From a virus: a DNA stretch of 24,134 nt. The stretch covers positions 1-24,134 of the IMG/VR virus record IMGVR_UViG_3300042309_002026. The stretch is one strand, 5' to 3'. The notes under the pieces are model-generated. The model was not told the DNA's origin. It did no database searches and worked only from the letters and a program-made list of their open reading frames with translations. Below, one piece after another: positions 13,090 through 19,448 of this stretch. How positions within the stretch are numbered: position 1 is the stretch's first letter; each line of letters starts with the position of its first letter. A program made the position numbers and the translations under genes.

Positions 13090-13156
13090 CGAACAATCTT
13101 ATGACCTCACTCCAGCTCGCTCATTAAAGATCGTTCGGTCAGTCGCAACTAGCTTC
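13090..13156 (+). repeat. Direct repeat, right copy, flanking HNH gene
   Basis: Same arrangement as the copy at 12297-12364: CGAACAATCTTATG at 13090-13103, CTCACTC, and AGATCGTTCG at 13128-13137, then a CAGTC shared shortly after. It starts 11 bases after the HNH stop. Confidence 0.65.
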
Positions 13157-13303
13157 TGACGGAGTATTGGCAGAACGGGCAATACCAGGCTCGTATTGGC
13201 CTTTCCCCATTGACAAACAATAAAGCATTGTGGGGATGAAAAATGAAAACTCGATGAAAACTACGAGCCACTTGGCAGGGGTATACCCCCACCCACCATC
13301 ATC

Positions 13304-13560
13304 ACACTATCCCGTTACTGCGCTACAACACTACCGTTATATGCGCATACAACGCTACCGTGATACAATCATACAACACTATCGTTATGCTGTTGTCAAC
13401 CGTATAACAGTATCGTTATATAGCCTTATCGCAACGCTGTTTTTAACCATATAACGCTATCGTTATATAACACCATCGTTAACCCATTCTTAACCGTATA
13501 ACAGTAGCGCATATAACGGTATGGTTAACCTATGCTTAACCATATAACGCTATCGTTATG
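13304..13560. repeat. Array of about ten pseudo-palindromic iterons
   Basis: Repeated units close to ATAACGCTATCGTTAT (arms ATAACG/CGTTAT), at about 13304, 13326, 13347, 13371, 13402, 13448, 13466, 13496, 13511 and 13541. Two 24-base copies are identical (13443-13466 and 13536-13559); a CCGTATAACAGTA variant also occurs twice. Centres lie mostly 15-31 bases apart. Such arrays act as initiator or partition-protein sites or as operator clusters. No gene is called in 13157-13590; a 74-codon frame at 13230-13454 is a by-product of the repeats. Confidence 0.75.
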
Positions 13561-13590
13561 CCGGAAAGCGTGGATTTTCCCTCTCCCACA

Positions 13591-13622
13591 TTAAAAGGCC
13601 CCCCTAGCCTGAAAGCTAAGGG
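13591..13622 (-). terminator. Terminator left of DUF7178-like unit
   Basis: Leftward, CCCTTAGC (13622-13615) pairs with GCTAGGGG (13608-13601) around 6 bases, followed by GGCCTTTTAATG. It ends transcription of the unit that reads from 14885 or further right, before the iteron array. Confidence 0.75.
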
Positions 13623-13646
13623 AGCAAACGCAGCAGTGGCCGAACT

Positions 13647-13832
13647 CTACAGAACGGGCAAGCCTAGGCGCGTTAAGTGGCTTCTAGCGGGTCGGATTCT
13701 ATGAAGCTTGACAAGGCCACAATGTAGCGTAGCAGTATGGTTGTGCCCCTTCCATTGTCGAGAATAGGCTAGAAAGAACTGGGTGAAACCCAGTACCAGT
13801 CTCGCCCGGTGATGCCATGGGAGGATAATCAT
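13647..13832 (-). CDS. Possible small gene (61 aa), alternative frame also open
   Basis: ATG 13832 overlaps the TGA of the upstream gene (ATGA), giving a 61-aa basic, His-rich product (MIILPWHHRARLVLGF at its start). In another frame ATG 13818, preceded by TTATCCTCCC, gives a 39-aa product to 13699 (MASPGETGTGFHPVL at its start). The two exclude each other in practice and neither has a recognised family. A hairpin CTGGGT-GAA-ACCCAG (about 13779-13793) lies inside. One small coupled gene here is plausible. Confidence 0.35.
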   Translation of the reverse strand: MIILPWHHRARLVLGFTQFFLAYSRQWKGHNHTATLHCGLVKLHRIRPARSHLTRLGLPVL

Positions 13833-14431
13833 GCACCAGCCTCCTTGATAATGCGGCGCCAGGTTAACCATGTAATGGCCTGGATTTGGCGGGCTGAATA
13901 ATTGGCCGCCATGATTCGGTTAATTTGGTTAGCGGCCAGCCTATAGTCTGCCGTAATAGCAGCATAGAGTTTGGGGCTGATCTTAGGCGTTTTGGTCGTG
14001 GGTATACGTTCTCCTGTCCATATAGAATAGGCATGGCCATCGACACAAACACTATCACCGCCGATTATGCAATCATAAAACGCTCTGACTTTCAATCCGC
14101 CCAATACACTTAACGGCTCAGAGCCCGACAGTATGCTTAAAGCTTTTATTTTATTCGCGCTATAGGTTGACACCTTTACACTGTTAGCGTCAGCATGGCC
14201 ACCTAGGTAAAATGCACGGATTAAAGTGTTCGCGTCGCGCTGATTACGCTCCCAGTTATTATTAGGTGACAGCGCAGCAATAACACCAGCGGCATATTCT
14301 ACGCTGCAACCATACTGCCTGGACAATTGCTGACAGTAGGCTAAAGCATCAGAATAGAATCGCGATCCCGCTAGTAATTCGGAATCATTAGCAGTAAAGA
14401 ATACTGCTAGAATTTGCCCGTGGGAGATCAT
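13829..14431 (-). CDS. DUF7178-like phage protein (200 aa)
   Basis: ATG 14431 (MISHGQILAVFFTAND) lies one base after the TGA of the partner gene; an earlier in-frame ATG at 14482 would overlap it by 50 bases. Conserved-looking blocks: GSRFYSDALAYCQQL, VIAALSPNNNWERNQRDA, STYSANKIKALSIL, VCVDGHAYSIWTG and QAITWLTWRRI. I recognise this pattern as a phage/cyanophage family (DUF7178 by memory), with a helical organisation reminiscent of HhH-type DNA glycosylase folds. Biochemical function unknown. The invariant-looking VDGHA suggests an active or metal-binding site. It is paired with the gene at 14433-14885. Confidence 0.7.
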   Translation of the reverse strand: MISHGQILAVFFTANDSELLAGSRFYSDALAYCQQLSRQYGCSVEYAAGVIAALSPNNNWERNQRDANTLIRAFYLGGHADANSVKVSTYSANKIKALSILSGSEPLSVLGGLKVRAFYDCIIGGDSVCVDGHAYSIWTGERIPTTKTPKISPKLYAAITADYRLAANQINRIMAANYSARQIQAITWLTWRRIIKEAGA

Positions 14432-14432
14432 C

Positions 14433-14885
14433 TCAAAATCCCCCAGCTTTAATGAAGCGTTGAGGCTGAAATTCTCCCCCATTGTGCAAACATGCTGCAG
14501 CCTGTAGGACTATCTCGCTAAATAATAACCAGTGAATAGACTTAGGAGCAGTCAGTTTAGCATGGCGAAACGTGCTAATTTCACCGCGCAGTGTGCTATC
14601 GGCGCCAATCAAAATATGGTGCCAATCATGGATAGCGCGGAACCTAGCGTTATCAGTGAAACTTAAACAGGGGTGGCAGTTATGCAATACGCTAATAGGC
14701 AAGATGCCAGTGTTTTCAAAAATAGTAACAGTTAGCGCTAAGCCTATCTCTTCATAGTGAAAATCTACTGACACCGGCAGTTGCCAAAATTGTTCATTAA
14801 TCCAACGTCTAAGCGCTGCTAATTCTTCGCTGTTAGGTGTGCATTCTGCCGCTTCATACATGGCGGCAAGTCTGGAAACAATCAT
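14433..14885 (-). CDS. Partner protein with HDWHH motif (150 aa)
   Basis: ATG 14885 (MIVSRLAAMYEAAE); an alternative TTG start is 9 bases upstream. The centre has FRAIHDWHHILIG (residues 82-94) followed by GEISTFRHA (101-109) and WLLFSEIVLQAA (119-130). The cluster of His/Asp (H86, D87, H89, H90) plus E102 and E124 suggests a metal-binding or hydrolase-like site; this is inference. I recall this gene occurring next to the DUF7178-like gene in other phages. Tight spacing (TGA-G-ATG) implies joint translation. Confidence 0.7.
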   Translation of the reverse strand: MIVSRLAAMYEAAECTPNSEELAALRRWINEQFWQLPVSVDFHYEEIGLALTVTIFENTGILPISVLHNCHPCLSFTDNARFRAIHDWHHILIGADSTLRGEISTFRHAKLTAPKSIHWLLFSEIVLQAAACLHNGGEFQPQRFIKAGGF

Positions 14886-14926
14886 GAAAAACAATGCGAG
14901 AGAATGACGAACAATTGATAATTAAA

Positions 14927-15118
14927 TCAAGACAGGCAGACTCTCACACGGTGGCGGCTGATCCCCAGTTGAGAAGCGATAGATCGTTGCGAGAATCCGG
15001 CCCGGTGCATTGTGCGCACCTTAAGCGCTTGCCTTCTGTCGGCTCCCATGGTGGCCATGTCGATTACGGCGACAGCCAACACAAGGGGCAGCAGAAAAAA
15101 GAAAAGAAAAGAGGACAC
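14927..15118 (-). CDS. Membrane-anchored helix-turn-helix mini-protein (63 aa)
   Basis: GTG start at 15118. A hydrophobic N-terminal segment (residues 4-18, FLFFFLLPLVLAVAV) is followed by a helix-turn-helix in about residues 37-60 (MHRAGFSQRSIASQLGISRH), with the Gly-Ile-Ser turn typical of resolvase/transposase-type HTHs. A later ATG (residue 21 or 24) would drop the membrane part and leave a soluble HTH of about 40 residues. No Shine-Dalgarno sequence supports either start. Upstream, a dyad (15202-15230) could be its operator. It may be a transcriptional regulator; membrane-bound regulation is speculative. Confidence 0.5.
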   Translation of the reverse strand: MSSFLFFFLLPLVLAVAVIDMATMGADRRQALKVRTMHRAGFSQRSIASQLGISRHRVRVCLS

Positions 15119-15447
15119 GATGAGAAAAGCGAGAGGACGCAGGGGATCGCTCCGATGCCTCCCAATGGTAAGCGCCAGGCACCATCAGGCCAGGACAGGC
15201 ACCGATATTGTTACAATTGTTCACAATCGGCCAGACTGAGCCTATTGAGACCGACTCTCAGTAACAGCAAGAACGATTCTCATTGTTATTGCGAATGACT
15301 CTCAGTGGCAATAAGAACGAGAACGATTCTCACTCTCAGCGTATATATTCAACCGCCTATATTACCGCGATCCTTTTAGTCCCCCATACCGTCTTTCGCT
15401 TAGTCCCAAAAATTTTTTTGCCTATATTACCGCCTTTTGGTAACTCC
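15119..15447. promoter_or_regulatory. Repeat- and operator-rich intergenic region
   Basis: About 330 bases with no leftward gene. It contains: a dyad CCGAT...ATCGG (15202-15230) built on two overlapping palindromes, ATTGTTACAAT (15207-15217) and ATTGTTCACAAT (15216-15227); a pair of about 30-base direct repeats starting GACTCTCAGT (15253 and 15297); a GAGAACGATTCTC near-palindrome (15319-15331) like iron-regulator boxes; and two exact copies of GCCTATATTACCGC (15355-15368, 15420-15433). A 134-codon rightward frame (14894-15298) crosses it but is Lys/Gln/Ser low-complexity and unconvincing. Confidence 0.6.
15253..15332. repeat. Two direct repeats (about 30 bp) with TTCTCA ends
   Basis: Both begin GACTCTCAGT and end AAGAACGATTCTCA or a slightly extended form. 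The second copy (15297-15332) carries an internal duplication of GAACGA. The copies start 44 bases apart, about four helical turns. Confidence 0.65.
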
Positions 15448-15702
15448 CTAATAGTCGGAAGTGTCCTCCACTGTCCACTCAGGCCCATAGTCTTCCAACC
15501 ATTGCTTCTGCTCTGTTTCCGTCTCTGGCCAGTCCTCAGGCTCTGCGAGCACCACGGCAGTACATAGTGCTGGAGCCCATTCCTCAGGTTCCCAGCGGCT
15601 TGCGGGGCACACGCAGCGCATGTCATCAACAATGGCCTCCACGCGCACGGTGCCCCTGTCTGGGTTGCCTTGCCAGCGTTCAATGGAGAGAACTGTCATC
15701 AT
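15448..15702 (-). CDS. Hypothetical acidic protein (84 aa)
   Basis: The start is set at ATG 15702, which overlaps the TGA of the upstream gene (TGATG); a second ATG follows immediately. The N-terminus is beta-like (MMTVLSIERWQGN, TVRVEAIVDDM) and the C-terminus is strongly acidic and Trp-rich (PEDWPETETEQKQWLEDYG). No family is recognised. It is coupled to 15702-16007. Confidence 0.7.
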   Translation of the reverse strand: MMTVLSIERWQGNPDRGTVRVEAIVDDMRCVCPASRWEPEEWAPALCTAVVLAEPEDWPETETEQKQWLEDYGPEWTVEDTSDY

Positions 15703-16007
15703 CAAGCCCTCTTGAACTTGGAAAGGCACAGTTGCCACAGCCCTTCGCTCAGGCTGCCAGAGCGATAGAGCTTGTAAGCCAGTGGTGCATAGGTCCAGTC
15801 GCCTTCACCATCAGGCTCCGGCTCACCTTCGTCCTGCCAAATGCCTTTACATTCTCCATTGTCGTCAAACAAGCCAATTTGATACTCACTATCGGCCATA
15901 CATTGACGAATGTGGCGAATTGCATCAGTGAGAGAATTGGCTTGATACACGCCTTGCGTGGGTGGGAAGTAGGGACCGTTGCTGTCGTAACTGCGAACTG
16001 TTGCCAT
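15702..16007 (-). CDS. Hypothetical protein (101 aa)
   Basis: ATG 16007 (MATVRSYDSNGPYFPPTQGV), three bases after the end of the DUF3293-like gene. The fold appears alpha/beta with ALTDAIRHIRQC-type helix (SLTDAIRHIRQCMADS) and an acidic loop (DEGEPEPDGEGDW), then YAPLAYKLYRS. No family is recognised. It belongs to the leftward operon clamp-like / DUF3293 / this gene / 84-aa gene. Confidence 0.7.
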   Translation of the reverse strand: MATVRSYDSNGPYFPPTQGVYQANSLTDAIRHIRQCMADSEYQIGLFDDNGECKGIWQDEGEPEPDGEGDWTYAPLAYKLYRSGSLSEGLWQLCLSKFKRA

Positions 16008-16010
16008 GGT

Positions 16011-16433
16011 TCAGAGGAATCGAGAAGTGGTAGAAAGAACAGCGCCAGACAGGGTGATGACTTGCTTATGTTCTGGCGTGAGGCAGAAAATAGCCTCTTG
16101 ATTAAACATGCGAGCCAAGGAAAGAGCCTTCTCTGTAGACAGGCCACTAATCCCCCACCCTCTCTCTTCCCATTGCCCATCTAAGGAGCCTCCTACGGTT
16201 TCGATGAGAGAAAGACCGGCGTGTAGCTCTCCAATGGCGCGAAGAAGGCGGAAGTGGCGATCTTCGTTGATTGCAGGAGGCAATGCTGTTCCGAACGGGT
16301 TGAATGCAGTGATGACAAAGATGGGAGGATCAATGGGGAGGGGGATAGCATCAGGCCCGGTGAGAAACACAGGGCCATGCTTGATTGTCGTGGACAAATA
16401 GGCCAGCCAACGGGCCTCTTCTGTTTGTCTCAC
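16011..16433 (-). CDS. DUF3293-like protein (140 aa)
   Basis: GTG start overlaps the TGA of the clamp-like gene (GTGA, 16430-16433). It matches the DUF3293 pattern: FVITAFNPFG near residues 38-47, NEDRHFRLLRAI, a GGSLDGQWEERGWGISG core (about 80-96), and LARMFNQEAIFCLT toward the C-terminus. DUF3293 proteins occur widely in bacteria and phages without known activity. Co-operonic with a sliding-clamp-like gene, so a replication-linked role is possible. Confidence 0.75.
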   Translation of the reverse strand: MRQTEEARWLAYLSTTIKHGPVFLTGPDAIPLPIDPPIFVITAFNPFGTALPPAINEDRHFRLLRAIGELHAGLSLIETVGGSLDGQWEERGWGISGLSTEKALSLARMFNQEAIFCLTPEHKQVITLSGAVLSTTSRFL

Positions 16434-17020
16434 CAGTCTCTCACTTGCACAGGCATGAGCAGCAGTTGCACCTCGGTACTTTCCAGGGAAGCGGTAAAGA
16501 GCATTGCGGATGTGGGCGATGCAAGGTGCATTTTGATATTGCCAGTTTCGGAAAACTTAGCCACCACTTCAGAAATGGTCTTCATGTAGGAAGCGTTGAA
16601 GGCAACAGGCTTGCCGGGCTTATTGCTCATTTGCTCTTCACTGGGAAAGATTTGATCAATCTGCGGGAATTGATAGGGCAGTGGTTGGCAGGGGCGAGCT
16701 TCAAGCATGTTGAGTTCTTCCTTCTTTCCTCCATAAAACCTCACCTCTCCTTCCGTGCTGTTGATGATGACTTTACGGGCATAGCCCACTTTCTTCTTGA
16801 AAGCAGACAATGGCACCAACAGCTCGTCATTGTCCATAGAACAGTGTTGACCTTTCTCCACATAGGCACGAAAAGCATAGTGGCCGTTGGTTGCCGCCAC
16901 CCTGATGGTGGTGCCGCAGTTTAGAAAGTGGATGCCTTGCAGGGCTTCTTTGCATTCATCTTTGGAAGCAAATTGAGCAGCGGCCTCAAGGATGTAAGCC
17001 GGGAGTTCAGTGGTGATCAT
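16430..17020 (-). CDS. DNA polymerase III beta-clamp-like protein, short
   Basis: A 196-aa protein from ATG 17020 with leader TTTCCTTCCC. Features of DnaN-type clamps: IRVAATNGHYAFRAYV (like the DGHRLA segment of beta), a QFPQIDQIFPSE stretch like the FPDYxQVIP linker, and a C-terminal VQLLLMPVQ like the terminal MPMR. Bacterial beta is about 370 aa with three domains; this could supply two domains and form a larger oligomer, as phage clamps do, tethering a polymerase to DNA. Overall similarity is modest and a non-processivity role is possible. First gene of its operon. Confidence 0.6.
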   Translation of the reverse strand: MITTELPAYILEAAAQFASKDECKEALQGIHFLNCGTTIRVAATNGHYAFRAYVEKGQHCSMDNDELLVPLSAFKKKVGYARKVIINSTEGEVRFYGGKKEELNMLEARPCQPLPYQFPQIDQIFPSEEQMSNKPGKPVAFNASYMKTISEVVAKFSETGNIKMHLASPTSAMLFTASLESTEVQLLLMPVQVRDW

Positions 17021-17052
17021 GGGAAGGAAAGATGGTGAATGATGAGCAATGA

Positions 17053-17253
17053 TCAGGCGGTAACAGCTTCAAGCTCGGCAATCCATCCAAGGATCTCCTC
17101 TGCTGAATCGCGAGTCATGAGCAATTCAGCAAGGCAGTCGCCAGAGCGGTCAAGGTCGTTCTGCAGCAGACGAGCATCGCCGGTCCAGCCGGTTGCATGG
17201 ATGGCATTGATTTGCTGCTGAAGCGAGGAGCGGAGGGCGGAAGCGTTGATCAT
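17053..17253 (-). CDS. Hypothetical helical protein (66 aa)
   Basis: Starts at MINASALRSSLQQQI (ATG 17253). It appears wholly helical with Ala/Leu repeats (DARLLQNDLDRSGDCLAELL, EEILGWIAELEAVTA) and is acidic. No family is recognised. It lies between the DUF932 gene terminator (17303-17328) and the clamp-like gene, 32 bases from the latter, so it may be the first gene of the clamp operon. Confidence 0.65.
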   Translation of the reverse strand: MINASALRSSLQQQINAIHATGWTGDARLLQNDLDRSGDCLAELLMTRDSAEEILGWIAELEAVTA

Positions 17254-17302
17254 GGCTGAAAGAAGGGCGGCGAGGCTCTCGCCTCTTGGAACTAACAATA
17301 GA

Positions 17303-17328
17303 ACGAAAAGGGGCCGTTGCCAGCCCCT
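17303..17328 (-). terminator. Terminator after DUF932 gene
   Basis: Leftward, AGGGGC (17328-17323) pairs with GCCCCT (17314-17309) around 8 bases and is followed by TTTTCGTT. It lies 22 bases past the DUF932 stop. Confidence 0.75.
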
Positions 17329-17349
17329 GTCATTGATGATCTTTGCTTA

Positions 17350-18360
17350 TCAGGCTGCCAAGGCCAGGGCATGGGCCTTGGTGATGGTGACCTGGCCAGT
17401 GCCCCACCACTGGCTTTCCAGGCGCCTGCGAGCAGCCTCCACGTCAGTGCCACGGCCTGCTTCATGCGTCACCCACTCGGTGACAGCGTTGTAGGCGCCC
17501 CAGTAGGTGCCCTCCACGCCTTTGATGTTGAAGCCGATGCCATCACCACTGAACTTATTGGCAATGGTGTCCCACTGGGGCAGATCAGCCAGCACCTTCG
17601 GGCGAGCCGTGGCCTTGTCGCCTCGCTTGTCGTTCACCACTCCAGCAAGCTGCTCGCTGAACACATCGCGGCAGTATTGAGCGAATTGAGCAGAGGTGCA
17701 GGGCTTTGCGGCCATTGCTTCCAGTTCTGCCAGACCAGCAGTAAACTGTTGCCGCTTGATGTCGATGATCTCCGGCAGGCGATCAATCATTGCGTTGCAG
17801 TTCATTGTATGGCGGATGCTGATGCGCTTGCCCTTAGCAGCAGCGTCAGTGCGGTCAGCGTGCCCCAGAGCTTGGCTCAGCGTATTGGCGCACACCACGC
17901 GCACGGGCGTGAAGAGGGTTTGGAAAGCAAGGGAACCGTCGTGGCTAGTGGCGCCCACAAGGTACTGGCAGATTTCATCGCCTTTCACCACTTCACCTTC
18001 CGCTCCATTGATGCGAGCCGTGAAAGTGACTTTGCGGCCTTCGTCAAGCACACACACTGCACTGATTTCTGCATCTTCGTGGAGAGCTTCAGCCAGCTTG
18101 ATCAGTTGCTCGTTTTGAACAATGGTATAAGAGTCTTTCTGAACGGAAAGCACTTTGCCATTGTCCCCGCGAGTGATGGCTTGATAGCCCTTGATGGGCT
18201 GACCAGTGGGATCGAGAATGGGAGTGGAAACGATCTCCCAGTCGGCTTGGCCGAGAGCGAAGGCTTCGCGGGCAGGCATGGTGCCGTCTACCACCACGCC
18301 AAGCTTGTGCCATGCAGCCTGGCCGTGGAAGAAAGCGCCGCTTTGGAATTGATGGGCCAT
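17350..18360 (-). CDS. DUF932 phage/plasmid-like protein
   Basis: A 336-aa protein from ATG 18360 (MAHQFQSGAFFHGQAAWH), leader TTTTCCTTCCC. It shows the DUF932 (TIGR03299) signature: an N-terminal AWHKLG (residues 16-21), the YTIVQNEQLI segment, a QTLFTPVRVVCANTL block and the C-terminal GTYWGAYNAVTEWVTHEAGR typical of the family. The family is common on plasmids and phages and is of unknown biochemical function, sometimes proposed to act in replication or plasmid maintenance. The opposite strand is open for 534 codons but is not coding. Confidence 0.88.
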   Translation of the reverse strand: MAHQFQSGAFFHGQAAWHKLGVVVDGTMPAREAFALGQADWEIVSTPILDPTGQPIKGYQAITRGDNGKVLSVQKDSYTIVQNEQLIKLAEALHEDAEISAVCVLDEGRKVTFTARINGAEGEVVKGDEICQYLVGATSHDGSLAFQTLFTPVRVVCANTLSQALGHADRTDAAAKGKRISIRHTMNCNAMIDRLPEIIDIKRQQFTAGLAELEAMAAKPCTSAQFAQYCRDVFSEQLAGVVNDKRGDKATARPKVLADLPQWDTIANKFSGDGIGFNIKGVEGTYWGAYNAVTEWVTHEAGRGTDVEAARRRLESQWWGTGQVTITKAHALALAA

Positions 18361-18465
18361 GGGAAGGAAAAGAGGAAAGGAAAGAGCGGGGTCGAGCCGC
18401 TTGAGAGAAAAGTTAGCCCCTATGCCGAGAAAAGTCAAACAGAACAAGGGCCGCTTAACAGGCTG

Positions 18466-18723
18466 TCACATTTGGTCGCAGATGCCCATGAGCACCTCGC
18501 CCACGTATTTGATGGTCTGCTCCAAGCCAGCGAAAGCAGCAATGCGCTCGTCGCGGGCCTTGTAGTAGGCATCAGGGCCTTGAGGGTAGAAATCCCTCCC
18601 GTTGCACGTTGTAGAGGCGAACGCCTCACGGGCTTTCAGGAGGGCATCGTAGGCCTCCGCATACTCGTCGCGCAGTGTGGTGCGGCCTGTGCCGTTGAGG
18701 TGGAGCGTGGGAATAGTGGTCAT
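18466..18723 (-). CDS. Hypothetical protein (85 aa)
   Basis: Starts at MTTIPTLHLNGTGRT (ATG 18723), 4 bases after the upstream stop. Predicted helical (DEYAEAYDALLKAREAF, DERIAAFAGLEQTIKY) with an aromatic loop (GRDFYPQGPDAYYK). No family is recognised. It is upstream of the DUF932 gene with a 105-base gap that has no clear terminator. Confidence 0.65.
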   Translation of the reverse strand: MTTIPTLHLNGTGRTTLRDEYAEAYDALLKAREAFASTTCNGRDFYPQGPDAYYKARDERIAAFAGLEQTIKYVGEVLMGICDQM

Positions 18724-18727
18724 GGGA

Positions 18728-18931
18728 TCAGGCAGCGAGGTGGAAGCTGGTGTTGGTGGCTTGAAGGTGGGCCACGTAGTCATCGTATTGCTGCTGCCAG
18801 TAAGCAGCCTTGGTCAGTAACTTTTGGAAATACTCTTGATCGGGCACGCCAGCAGCCAGATAGGCATTGGCAAGGTCAGCCCAGAATTTGCGTTGGAGAA
18901 CAACGTTGTCGCCGTAGTTAAAAGGAGGCAT
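18728..18931 (-). CDS. Hypothetical protein (67 aa)
   Basis: Starts at MPPFNYGDNVVLQRKFW (ATG 18931). Helical and aromatic (LANAYLAAG, KAAYWQQQYDDYVAHL). It precedes the 85-aa gene with 4 bases between stop and start. No family is recognised. Confidence 0.65.
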   Translation of the reverse strand: MPPFNYGDNVVLQRKFWADLANAYLAAGVPDQEYFQKLLTKAAYWQQQYDDYVAHLQATNTSFHLAA

Positions 18932-19018
18932 GGCTGGCAGTGGTGAAGGAGAGGCTCTCGCCTCGTTGAACCAACAATACAGCACTTCCTCCCCACCATC
19001 GCCCCTTGTTGCAAACGT

Positions 19019-19231
19019 TCACAAAACAGGCTTCCACGGGGGAGGCTCCAGCCCATCCACCACGGCAATGCGCCTGCGGTTGACGGCTCCAATGCGCAGA
19101 AGCGACCGCGCCTGGCGTTCTAGCGCTTGCCTGTCCGGTCCTGAGTCAAGCAGCTCCCAGTGAGCAGCAGGATCAGGCAGGAGTCTGCTCAGCCACAAGC
19201 TATGACCCAACGGGCGCTCAGCGGTGGCCAT
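19019..19231 (-). CDS. Hypothetical basic protein (70 aa)
   Basis: ATG 19231 overlaps the upstream gene by 14 bases. It is Arg-rich (RQALERQARSLLRIG, VNRRRIAVVDGLEPPPW). The end IAVVDGLEPPPWKPVL suggests a short strand and Pro tail. No family is recognised; nucleic-acid binding is possible from charge only. Confidence 0.6.
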   Translation of the reverse strand: MATAERPLGHSLWLSRLLPDPAAHWELLDSGPDRQALERQARSLLRIGAVNRRRIAVVDGLEPPPWKPVL

Positions 19232-19418
19232 TGGCTTGCTCCTGAGCGAAAGATGCGGGCATGTGCGTTAGGCGGCAGTATCGTTCAGGGTGGAGCTTTT
19301 GGCAGGCGGCATAATCCACTGGCCTGTCTTCCAGCTTGGGCGAATAGCTGATGAAGGCGATGGCTGCCAGCCAAGGAGCGATGGCAGCAGCAATAGTGAG
19401 AAAGCGAAGGGGGTGCAT
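19218..19418 (-). CDS. Small membrane or exported protein (66 aa)
   Basis: ATG 19418. A hydrophobic segment in residues 4-24 (LRFLTIAAAIAPWLAAIAF) could be an uncleaved anchor; the remainder is polar with two Cys (AACQKLHPERYCRL) that could pair outside the membrane. No family is recognised. Followed by and overlapping the 70-aa basic gene. A lysis or envelope role is possible but unproven. Confidence 0.65.
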   Translation of the reverse strand: MHPLRFLTIAAAIAPWLAAIAFISYSPKLEDRPVDYAACQKLHPERYCRLTHMPASFAQEQANGHR

Positions 19419-19448
19419 GGACTTGAGGGCGAAGGTGAGTGAACAAAA

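Noticed and set aside
13230-13454. 74-codon rightward frame across the iterons
   Set aside because: It is explained by the repeats (Tyr/His/Arg strings); no leader, no homologous character.
13304-13560. CRISPR array
   Set aside because: The repeats are about 16-20 bases, degenerate and palindromic, with irregular short gaps not behaving like unique spacers; no cas gene is present.
14894-15298. 134-codon rightward frame
   Set aside because: Low-complexity polar sequence crossing operator-like repeats; the leftward HTH frame is more credible.
17317-18921. 534-codon rightward open frame opposite DUF932 and neighbours
   Set aside because: It is antisense to a clear DUF932 protein and two coupled genes, has low-complexity His/Ala/Val composition and no domain. 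High GC at codon position 3 of the real gene keeps the antisense frame open.
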